Shown in pieces: positions 1-5,126 of a stretch of 6,806 nucleotides of DNA. Every line of letters begins with the position of its first letter. Within the stretch, counting starts at the first letter, position 1. Origin of the DNA: Candidatus Gastranaerophilales bacterium. GTDB lineage: Bacteria; Cyanobacteriota; Vampirovibrionia; Gastranaerophilales; Gastranaerophilaceae. A program made the position numbers and the translations under genes. The notes under the pieces are model-generated. The model had not been told where the DNA came from. It was given only the letters and a program-made list of their open reading frames with translations, and made no database searches. The stretch is taken from NCBI GenBank assembly GCA_947628355.1, contig CANQZO010000107.1, positions 1 to 6,806 of the forward strand, written 5' to 3'.

Positions 1-15
1 ATAACAAATCTCAAA

Positions 16-91
16 GGGGGATTAGCTCAATTGGTAGAGCACCTGCTTTGCACGCAGGGGGTTAGGAGTTCGAGTCTCCTATTCTCCACCA
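16..91 (+). tRNA. tRNA-Ala, anticodon TGC, CCA encoded
   Basis: The sequence folds into a complete 76-nt cloverleaf. The acceptor stem is GGGGGAT (16-22) with ATTCTCC (81-87), followed by discriminator A88 and an encoded CCA (89-91). The D stem is GCTC/GAGC, the anticodon stem CCTGC/GCAGG encloses loop TTTGCAC with anticodon TGC, and the T stem AGGAG/CTCCT encloses TTCGAGT. The third acceptor pair is G3:U70, the established identity element for alanyl-tRNA synthetase, which agrees with the anticodon. A second wobble pair occurs at G5:U68. Its promoter lies outside the window. A terminator follows within a few bases. Confidence 0.97.
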
Positions 92-96
92 TTTTT

Positions 97-124
97 AAGG
101 GAGTTGAAAAAACTCCCTTTTTTT
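97..124 (+). terminator. Rho-independent terminator after tRNA-Ala
   Basis: A perfect 9-bp stem, AAGGGAGTT (97-105) with AACTCCCTT (111-119), encloses the loop GAAAA and is followed by five more T residues (120-124). This is a textbook intrinsic terminator for the tRNA transcript. It ends only ten bases before the cysK Shine-Dalgarno sequence, so it also sits in the 5' leader of any read-through message into cysK. Confidence 0.9.
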
Positions 125-134
125 ATTTGTACAT

Positions 135-141
135 AAGGAGG
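135..141 (+). promoter_or_regulatory. Strong ribosome binding site of cysK
   Basis: AAGGAGG, a full Shine-Dalgarno match, lies six bases before the ATG at 148. It fixes that ATG as the start. An in-frame upstream ATG at 31 is inside the tRNA and is not a credible start. Confidence 0.9.
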
Positions 142-147
142 TCTGTA

Positions 148-1074
148 ATGAAAATATATGGCAATGTAACGGAATTAATAGGGAAAACTCCGTTAATAGA
201 GTTAAAAAATATAGAAAAAGAATACGGTGTAAAAGGGAAAATAATAGCTAAGTTAGAGTATTTTAACCCTGCGGGCAGTGTAAAAGACAGAGTCGGTAAT
301 GCAATGATAGAAAAAGCCGAGCGTGAGGGCAAAATAAAAGAGGGGACTGTAATAATAGAGCCTACAAGCGGAAATACGGGGATAGGACTTGCCGCTGCCG
401 CCGCAAGTAAAGGGTATAAAGTAATATTAACCATGCCCGAAACAATGAGCGAAGAACGCAGAAGAATTTTAAAAGTATACGGAGCAGAGCTTGTTTTAAC
501 CGAGGGCGCAAAAGGAATGAAAGGCGCAATAGAAAAAGCGTTTGAACTTTCAAAGGAGATAAAAAACAGCTTTATTCCCGGGCAGTTTGAAAACAGTGCC
601 AATCCTCAAATTCATAGAGAAACGACAGGCCCCGAAATATGGGAAGATACGGCCGGATGTGTTGACATATTTGTAGCGGGAGTAGGTACAGGCGGAACTA
701 TAACGGGAGTAGGAGAGTATTTAAAGTCCAAAAATCCCGATATAAAAGTTGCGGCGGTAGAGCCTTTATCCTCTCCTGTTTTATCGCAAGGCAAGTCAGG
801 TGCGCATAAATTGCAGGGAATAGGCGCAGGGTTTGTTCCTAAAATATTAAATACAAATATTTATGATGAAATTATAACGGTTGAAAATGAATCGGCATTT
901 GAAAAAGTCAGAAAATGTGCGCAAAAAGAGGGAATATTAATCGGTATATCATCTGGCGCAGCTTTACATGCCGCAATAGAACTTGCAAAACGAAGTGAAA
1001 ATGAAAATAAAATGATAGTAGTTTTACTTCCTGATACGGGAGAGCGTTATCTTTCAACCGAAGTGTTTAATTAA
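148..1074 (+). CDS. cysK: Cysteine synthase (O-acetylserine sulfhydrylase)
   Basis: This 308-residue cytoplasmic, PLP-dependent enzyme converts O-acetyl-L-serine and sulfide to L-cysteine and acetate. Fold-type II motifs are in order. PAGSVKDR (41-48) carries the PLP lysine K46. PTSGNTGIG (72-80) is the substrate-binding loop, GVGTGGT (178-184) is the PLP-phosphate loop, and SSGAA (268-272) precedes LLPDTGERYLST near the C-terminus. Length is normal for the family. TSGNTG, the NPQIHRETTG stretch (152-161) and HKLQGIGAGFVP (220-231) favour CysK over the related MccA-type cystathionine beta-synthase. However, the neighbouring luxS and mtnN produce homocysteine, so a secondary role using homocysteine cannot be excluded. 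The start has a strong SD. I see no promoter of its own between the tRNA terminator and the start. luxS follows after 41 bases. Confidence 0.95.
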   Translation: MKIYGNVTELIGKTPLIELKNIEKEYGVKGKIIAKLEYFNPAGSVKDRVGNAMIEKAEREGKIKEGTVIIEPTSGNTGIGLAAAAASKGYKVILTMPETMSEERRRILKVYGAELVLTEGAKGMKGAIEKAFELSKEIKNSFIPGQFENSANPQIHRETTGPEIWEDTAGCVDIFVAGVGTGGTITGVGEYLKSKNPDIKVAAVEPLSSPVLSQGKSGAHKLQGIGAGFVPKILNTNIYDEIITVENESAFEKVRKCAQKEGILIGISSGAALHAAIELAKRSENENKMIVVLLPDTGERYLSTEVFN

Positions 1075-1100
1075 TTTAAAATTTATTTTATAATTAAACA
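1064..1100 (+). repeat. Perfect 10-bp inverted repeat between cysK and luxS
   Basis: TGTTTAATTA (1064-1073) and TAATTAAACA (1091-1100) are exact reverse complements separated by 17 bases. The left arm covers the last codons and part of the stop codon of cysK, and the right arm overlaps a TATAAT box (1089-1094) ahead of luxS. It has no GC-rich stem and no T-run, so a standard intrinsic terminator is unlikely. An operator or an mRNA-end hairpin is possible. The repeat itself is certain and its function is inferred. Confidence 0.6.
1066..1094 (+). promoter_or_regulatory. Candidate promoter for luxS-mtnN
   Basis: A consensus -10 box TATAAT (1089-1094) lies 17 bases after a weak -35-like TTTAAT (1066-1071). 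Transcription would begin near 1101, giving a very short leader before the luxS SD (GGGAG, 1105-1109). The -35 matches only about half the consensus and the region is highly AT-rich, so this is a moderate call. If real, luxS-mtnN could be transcribed independently of cysK. Confidence 0.35.
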
Positions 1101-1115
1101 AAAAGGGAGTTTGAA

Positions 1116-1577
1116 ATGAAAACAATAGCAAGTTTTAAAGTAAATCATGACGTATTGCAAAAAGGAATGTATATATCAAGAATAGACGGTGATGTCATTA
1201 CATACGATGTAAGAATGAAAAAGCCCAACGGCGGTGATTACCTTGAAAATGCGGCAATGCACACTTTTGAGCATTTATTTGCCACTTATGCAAGAAACAG
1301 CAAATATGAGGACAGCATTGTTTATGTAGGTCCGATGGGGTGCAGAACGGGTTTTTATTTGTTAGTCAGAGATAATATGACTCATAGCGATTCATTAAAT
1401 TTAATGCGTGAGTCATTGGATTTTATAAGCTCTTTTAACGGCGAAATCCCCGGGGTAAGCTCTAAGGAATGCGGAAACTACCGCGAGCATGATTTAGAGG
1501 GCGCTAAAAAAATAGCTTTGGATATGTCAAATGTACTTAAAAACTGGACTCTGGAGAAAATGAACTATGCTGAATAA
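1116..1577 (+). CDS. luxS: S-ribosylhomocysteine lyase (AI-2 synthesis)
   Basis: This 153-residue protein is LuxS, a metal-dependent enzyme that cleaves S-ribosylhomocysteine to homocysteine and 4,5-dihydroxy-2,3-pentanedione, the precursor of autoinducer-2. The metal site is visible as HTFEH (49-53, ligands H49 and H53) and C119 in KECGNY (117-122). E52 and C76 in GPMGCRTGFYL (72-82) are the expected catalytic residues, matching E57 and C84 in the Bacillus numbering. The N-terminus (IASFKVNH, then YISR) is of the type I associate with clostridial LuxS rather than the bacillar type. Length is near the family norm of roughly 150-160. SD GGGAG lies six bases upstream. The 3' end overlaps mtnN by 11 nt, implying co-expression with the enzyme that supplies its substrate. 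Confidence 0.96.
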   Translation: MKTIASFKVNHDVLQKGMYISRIDGDVITYDVRMKKPNGGDYLENAAMHTFEHLFATYARNSKYEDSIVYVGPMGCRTGFYLLVRDNMTHSDSLNLMRESLDFISSFNGEIPGVSSKECGNYREHDLEGAKKIALDMSNVLKNWTLEKMNYAE

Positions 1578-2310
1578 AAAACGTATAGCAATCATCGGTG
1601 CAATGGATTGTGAAATAAATACTTTAAAATCTGTTTTAACTGATTATTCGGAGCATAAATCGGGCAAAATTGTTATATATACGGGGAAAATAAACTCTTA
1701 CGAAATAATACTTTCAAAAAGCGGAGTGGGTAAAGTCAATGCCGCTATGACTACTCAGTATATTATTGATAAATTTAATCCCGAATGTATAATAAATACG
1801 GGCGTAGCAGGCGGAGTGGGCGAGAATTTGGCGGTCGGAGATATAGTAATCGGAACTTCGCTTGTTCAGTACGATTTTAACGTAACAGCCCTCGGTTATG
1901 CCAGAGGCTATATGTGTACCGGGGTAAATAAAGATAAACCTACCGTTTATTATTCGGATGAAAATTTAATAAACGCTTATGAAACAGCGGTAAAAGAAAG
2001 CGGATTTAATTCGGGTATTCATCGCGGTGTAATTGCAACAGGCGATACGTTTATTTCCGATAACGAAATGAAAAAAGAAATAAAAAACCTGTTTAATGCA
2101 CTTGCTGTTGAAATGGAGGGTTGTGCCATTGCGCAGTGCGCATATATGAATAATATTCCGTTTGTAATAGTTCGCGCATTATCCGACTTAGCTAACGGCG
2201 AGGCTGCAAAATCTTTAGACGAATTTGAAAAAGTAATGGCGGAGGTTTCGGCTAAAACCGTTGAACATCTGCTTAATTACTCGCTTTCAGCAACAACCGT
2301 AACTATTTGA
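1567..2310 (+). CDS. mtnN: 5'-methylthioadenosine/S-adenosylhomocysteine nucleosidase
   Basis: This 247-residue cytoplasmic enzyme of the PNP/UDP phosphorylase fold removes adenine from methylthioadenosine and S-adenosylhomocysteine. Aligned from memory with E. coli MTAN, the catalytic residues are present. E16 sits in IIGAMDCE (9-16), E183 in AVEMEG (179-184) and D206 in VRALSDLA (201-208), corresponding to E12, E174 and D197. KSGVGKVNAA (50-59), NTGVAGG (76-82) and SGIHRGVIATGD (148-159) are other family blocks. The product from SAH, S-ribosylhomocysteine, is the LuxS substrate. The start overlaps the luxS end by 11 nt, with GGAG (1553-1556) ten bases upstream. The last 34 bases overlap a convergent small gene on the opposite strand, and the C-terminal tail (about 237-247) is a short non-core extension. 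Confidence 0.95.
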   Translation: MLNKKRIAIIGAMDCEINTLKSVLTDYSEHKSGKIVIYTGKINSYEIILSKSGVGKVNAAMTTQYIIDKFNPECIINTGVAGGVGENLAVGDIVIGTSLVQYDFNVTALGYARGYMCTGVNKDKPTVYYSDENLINAYETAVKESGFNSGIHRGVIATGDTFISDNEMKKEIKNLFNALAVEMEGCAIAQCAYMNNIPFVIVRALSDLANGEAAKSLDEFEKVMAEVSAKTVEHLLNYSLSATTVTI

Positions 2311-2480
2311 TTACCGTAGCTGTCAACGTGTCCGTCTGTTTTTTCAATAATATATCTTAAACCCTCTTTGCCTTGAACGGCTTTTTGGGCGACTTCCAAT
2401 GCTTTATCAAAGTCAGTATATTCGCCTATTTGTTTGCGTGAAAATTCGGAATAATCTCTTTCTGTTATAACGTGAAACAT
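2277..2480 (-). CDS. Small hypothetical protein, 67 residues
   Basis: I do not recognise the family. The gene looks real. It has GGAG seven bases before its ATG on the minus strand and a TATAAT box 19 bases before the start. It also sits where no other gene covers the strand, apart from a 34-nt tail-to-tail overlap with mtnN. The protein is soluble, with no signal peptide or membrane segment. Predicted by eye, it has a strand (FHVITERD, 2-9), a helix (FDKALEVAQKAVQG, 24-37) and two strands around a turn (LRYIIEK, 41-47; NQIVTVVAE, 57-65), a small alpha/beta arrangement. It is rich in acidic and basic residues. It is divergent from the ferredoxin-nitroreductase gene, with 98 bases between starts. 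No function can be assigned. Confidence 0.75.
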   Translation of the reverse strand: MFHVITERDYSEFSRKQIGEYTDFDKALEVAQKAVQGKEGLRYIIEKTDGHVDSYGNQIVTVVAESE

Positions 2481-2486
2481 AATTTT

Positions 2487-2508
2487 CTCCTTTTTTGCTA
2501 TTATAATA
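2487..2508 (-). promoter_or_regulatory. -10 box and SD for the small minus-strand gene, within a palindrome
   Basis: On the minus strand TATAAT (2505-2500) is followed by GGAG (2490-2487) and the ATG at 2480. The -35 region 17 bases upstream is weak (CAATTA, 2528-2523). The -10 lies in a perfect 10-bp palindrome, TATTATAATA (2499-2508), so TATAAT also reads on the plus strand (2502-2507). Confidence 0.4.
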
Positions 2509-2525
2509 CTACATAAAAATAGTAA

Positions 2526-2573
2526 TTGTATAACTTAAAATAAATTGTTATTATAAAATAAAAGAATTGAGGA
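2526..2573 (+). promoter_or_regulatory. Candidate promoter and start-deciding RBS of the ferredoxin-nitroreductase gene
   Basis: GAGGA (2569-2573) lies five bases before the ATG at 2579 and makes that codon the start. An in-frame TTG at 2567 overlaps the SD and has no SD of its own. Upstream, TTGTAT (2526-2531), a 17-base spacer and TATTAT (2549-2554) form a possible sigma-A promoter. The TATAAT at 2502-2507 is an alternative. The RBS is well supported. The promoter is tentative because the region is nearly all A/T. Confidence 0.45.
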
Positions 2574-2578
2574 TAATT

Positions 2579-3460
2579 ATGAACGATATTCAGTTTAAAG
2601 TTGATGAAACAAAGTGTATTCATTGCGGATTATGCGAAAAAGATTGTATTTGCTCTGTTATAAAACTTGATGAAAATAAAGTGCCGAAAGCAGTTAACCC
2701 TCAAAATTGTATAGGCTGTCAGCACTGTTTTGCAATATGTCCTGTGGGTGCAATATCAATATTCGGCAAAAATCCCGATGAGAGCGGACAAATATATTCA
2801 CAAAATCCCGATATGTTATTGAACTTGATAAAATCGCGCAGAAGCGATCGTAACTTTAAAAATGAAAATATAGACAGAGATAAACTGCAAAAATTAAAGG
2901 ATATGTTAAAATATGTGCCGACAGGGTGCAATTGTCATGCGCTTCAATTCTCGTTTATAGATGATGTTGAAGTAATGAACGAGTTTCGCAATCACGTTAA
3001 TCAAAAATTAATAGCTGGATTAACTAAAAAACCGATAAAAGCTGTCGTTGATAAATTTTCGTCAATTGCAAATGCTTTAAGCAGAGGCGAAGATGTTATA
3101 TTTAGAAATGCACCTCACATGCTTGTGGTATCTAATTCTCAAAAGGCATCATGCGCAAAAGAGGATGCCGATATTGCATTAAGTTATTTTGAATTGTATG
3201 CTCAAAGCCTCGGAATAGGTACATGCTGGTGCGGATATATGCAGACTTGCATGATGTTATTCCCTGAACTTAGCGAATATTTAAGCATTCCTGACGGCTA
3301 TAAATCGGAATATGTAATATTATTCGGGAATAAAAGCGTAAATTATCAAAGAACGGTTCAGCCCGAGGAAGTAAAAATTATCTCGGCTCAAAAGCAAGGT
3401 TTTGATAAACTTAGCGCGGGCAAAGCGGCAAAAAGATATTTTTGGAATTTTATCAGATAG
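2579..3460 (+). CDS. Ferredoxin-nitroreductase fusion protein (2[4Fe-4S], FMN)
   Basis: This 293-residue cytoplasmic redox enzyme has two parts. Residues 1-60 are a ferredoxin domain with two [4Fe-4S] motifs, C13/C16/C19/C23 and C44/C47/C50/C54, the second followed by the usual proline. Residues 80-250 are a nitroreductase-like flavin domain, with SRRSDRNF (86-93) as the FMN-phosphate motif, PTGCNCHALQF (114-124) in the place of the family's flavin-contact P-x-x-x-N block, and GIGTCWCGY (212-220). Such fusions are common in anaerobes and presumably pass electrons from the clusters to FMN. The true substrate is unknown, and the family name does not mean it reduces nitro compounds. The flavin domain carries extra cysteines (117, 119, 192, 216, 218, 224). 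The gene heads a likely operon with the Lrp-type regulator 11 bases downstream and the aminotransferase. The ATG at 2579 is chosen by its SD. Confidence 0.9.
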   Translation: MNDIQFKVDETKCIHCGLCEKDCICSVIKLDENKVPKAVNPQNCIGCQHCFAICPVGAISIFGKNPDESGQIYSQNPDMLLNLIKSRRSDRNFKNENIDRDKLQKLKDMLKYVPTGCNCHALQFSFIDDVEVMNEFRNHVNQKLIAGLTKKPIKAVVDKFSSIANALSRGEDVIFRNAPHMLVVSNSQKASCAKEDADIALSYFELYAQSLGIGTCWCGYMQTCMMLFPELSEYLSIPDGYKSEYVILFGNKSVNYQRTVQPEEVKIISAQKQGFDKLSAGKAAKRYFWNFIR

Positions 3461-3471
3461 GCAGTGATTAA

Positions 3472-3954
3472 ATGAGAGAAGAATTATTATCAATTATAGA
3501 GAAAAACAGCAGAATTGGGCTTAATGAATTAGCGGTTCTGCTTGGCAGAAGCGAAGAAGAAGTATTAAATGAACTTGAAAATCTGGAAAAAGAAGGCATT
3601 ATATGCGGTTATAATACTTTAATCGATTGGGAAAAGACCTCCATAGAAAAGGTAACGGCATTAATTGAAGTCAGAGTTACACCTCAGCGCGGTCAAGGTT
3701 TTGATAAAATCGCCGAGCGGATTTATAATTATCCCGAAGTAAGAAGCGTATATTTAATTTCGGGCGGGTTTGATTTGCTTGTTATACTGGAAGAAAAGTC
3801 TTTAAGAGAGATAGCCAACTTTGTTTCGGATAAACTTGCGACATTAGACAGCGTATTAAGCACGGGGACTCATTTTATCTTAAAAAAATACAAAGATTAC
3901 GGAACAGTGCTTGCTAAGAAAAGCGAAGATGAAAGAGAGATAATATCACCGTGA
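3472..3954 (+). CDS. Lrp/AsnC-family transcriptional regulator
   Basis: This 160-residue DNA-binding protein has an N-terminal winged helix-turn-helix (about 1-50), with LNELAVLLGRSEEEVLNELE (17-36) as the HTH and GYNTLIDW (46-53) closing the wing. A C-terminal RAM/ligand-binding domain (about 60-145) follows, with the characteristic SGGFDLLV (97-104) and THFILKKYKDYG (133-144). Lrp/AsnC proteins normally form dimers or octamers and sense amino acids. The ligand here is unknown. The stop codon overlaps the aminotransferase start by 4 nt (GTGA), a pairing I recall as frequent in Clostridia, so the aminotransferase or its product is a reasonable guess for target or effector. The SD is weak (TAGG about ten bases upstream), so translation may be coupled to the preceding gene. 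The last 12 or so residues are a charged tail beyond the RAM domain. Confidence 0.92.
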   Translation: MREELLSIIEKNSRIGLNELAVLLGRSEEEVLNELENLEKEGIICGYNTLIDWEKTSIEKVTALIEVRVTPQRGQGFDKIAERIYNYPEVRSVYLISGGFDLLVILEEKSLREIANFVSDKLATLDSVLSTGTHFILKKYKDYGTVLAKKSEDEREIISP

Positions 3955-5126
3955 CAAAAGAGCTGTCAAACAAGGTAGAGAGAATAAAACCGTCCGGAAT
4001 AAGAAAATTTTTTGATTTGGTAAATGAGATGAAAGATGTAATCTCATTAGGTGTGGGGGAACCCGATTTTGACACTCCCTGGCATGTTCGTGATGAGGGT
4101 ATATTTGCACTTGAGAAGGGCAGAACTTTTTATACTTCAAATTCGGGCTTAAAAGATTTAAAAGTTGAAATTTCAAATTATATAAAAAGAACACAAAATA
4201 TTTTATATAATCCCGATAATGAAATAATAGTTACGGTGGGCGGTTCCGAGGCAATTGATATCGGTATAAGAGCGCTTGTAAATGACTCTGATGAGGTAAT
4301 TATTCCTCAGCCCTCTTATGTATCTTATGAACCCTGCGCAATCCTCGCAAACGCAAAGCCTGTAATAATTAACTTAAAAGCTGAAAATAATTTCCGCTTG
4401 CGCGCGCAAGAGCTTGAAAATGCTATTACCCCTAAAACAAAATTGTTAATACTCCCGTACCCGAATAACCCGACAGGCGCAATTATGGAGCGGGAGGATT
4501 TGGAAAAAATTGCCGAAGTTATTAAAAAATACGATATTTATGTAATGTCTGATGAAATATATTCGGAGCTTACATATTGCGGAAAACACACTTCTATTGC
4601 CTCAATAGCGGGCATGAAAGAACGCACGATATTAATTAACGGATTTTCAAAGGCTTATGCAATGACGGGGTGGCGTCTTGGCTACGCTTGCGCCCCGAAA
4701 GAAATAATAAAACAGATGTTAAAGATACATCAGTATGCAATAATGTGTGCGCCGACTACAAGCCAGTATGCAGCAGTTGAAGCACTGAAAAACGGGGATA
4801 AAGACATAGATGAAATGCGAAAGTCATATAATCAGCGCCGCAGGTTTTTAATAAATGCGTTTAAAGAAATGAAACTTGAATGTTTTGAACCCTTTGGGGC
4901 ATTTTATGTGTTTCCTTGCATAAAAGAGTTTAATATGACAAGCGAAGAATTTGCGACAAGATTTTTAGAAGAAGAAAAAGTCGCAGCAATCCCGGGGAGT
5001 GCCTTTGGCTTAAGCGGTGAGGGATATTTAAGAATATCTTATGCGTATTCGCTTGATAATTTAAAAAAGGCTATGGAAAGATTAAAACATTTTGTCGAAA
5101 AATTGCGCGCACAAGAAGTTAAATAA
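3951..5126 (+). CDS. PLP-dependent class I/II aminotransferase
   Basis: This 391-residue cytoplasmic aminotransferase is of fold type I (AspC/AAT-like). Visible motifs are GVGEPDFDTP (34-43), YTSNSGLKDL (61-70), NNPTG (172-176), SDEIYSELTY (200-209) with PLP contacts D201 and Y204, and GFSKAYAMTGWRLGY (231-245) with the Schiff-base lysine K234. GYLRISYA (358-365) holds R361, which should bind the substrate alpha-carboxylate. Length is typical. Substrate specificity cannot be read from the sequence. Aromatic, branched-chain or alanine/aspartate transamination are all possible. GTG is the start because it makes the 4-nt GTGA overlap with the regulator gene and keeps the conserved N-terminus (RIKPSGIRKFFD). 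SD-like GAGAG lies about eleven bases upstream. The 3' end overlaps the convergent cdsA by 8 nt. Confidence 0.94.
   Translation: MTKELSNKVERIKPSGIRKFFDLVNEMKDVISLGVGEPDFDTPWHVRDEGIFALEKGRTFYTSNSGLKDLKVEISNYIKRTQNILYNPDNEIIVTVGGSEAIDIGIRALVNDSDEVIIPQPSYVSYEPCAILANAKPVIINLKAENNFRLRAQELENAITPKTKLLILPYPNNPTGAIMEREDLEKIAEVIKKYDIYVMSDEIYSELTYCGKHTSIASIAGMKERTILINGFSKAYAMTGWRLGYACAPKEIIKQMLKIHQYAIMCAPTTSQYAAVEALKNGDKDIDEMRKSYNQRRRFLINAFKEMKLECFEPFGAFYVFPCIKEFNMTSEEFATRFLEEEKVAAIPGSAFGLSGEGYLRISYAYSLDNLKKAMERLKHFVEKLRAQEVK

Noticed and set aside
104..135. TTGAAA (104-109) as a -35 for cysK
   Set aside because: It is the end of the terminator arm plus the loop. No -10 stands at 16-18 bases, and a start from the nearest poor match would fall in the SD.
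31..147. N-terminal extension of the cysK reading frame by 39 codons
   Set aside because: It begins inside the tRNA gene and runs through the terminator hairpin. The encoded residues are not part of the CysK family, and a strong SD marks the ATG at 148.
123..602. Minus-strand open frame opposite cysK
   Set aside because: It is a shadow of the cysK coding frame with no SD and a low-complexity hydrophobic product. The other minus-strand frames inside cysK, the nitroreductase gene and the aminotransferase were rejected for the same reason.
2296..2318. Possible terminator at the mtnN/small gene junction
   Set aside because: ACCGTA occurs twice (2296-2301 and 2313-2318) but as a direct repeat, so it cannot form a stem, and there is no T-run.
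2567..2578. TTG start for the ferredoxin-nitroreductase
   Set aside because: The TTG overlaps the GAGGA that serves the ATG at 2579, has no SD of its own, and would add only four residues outside the domain.
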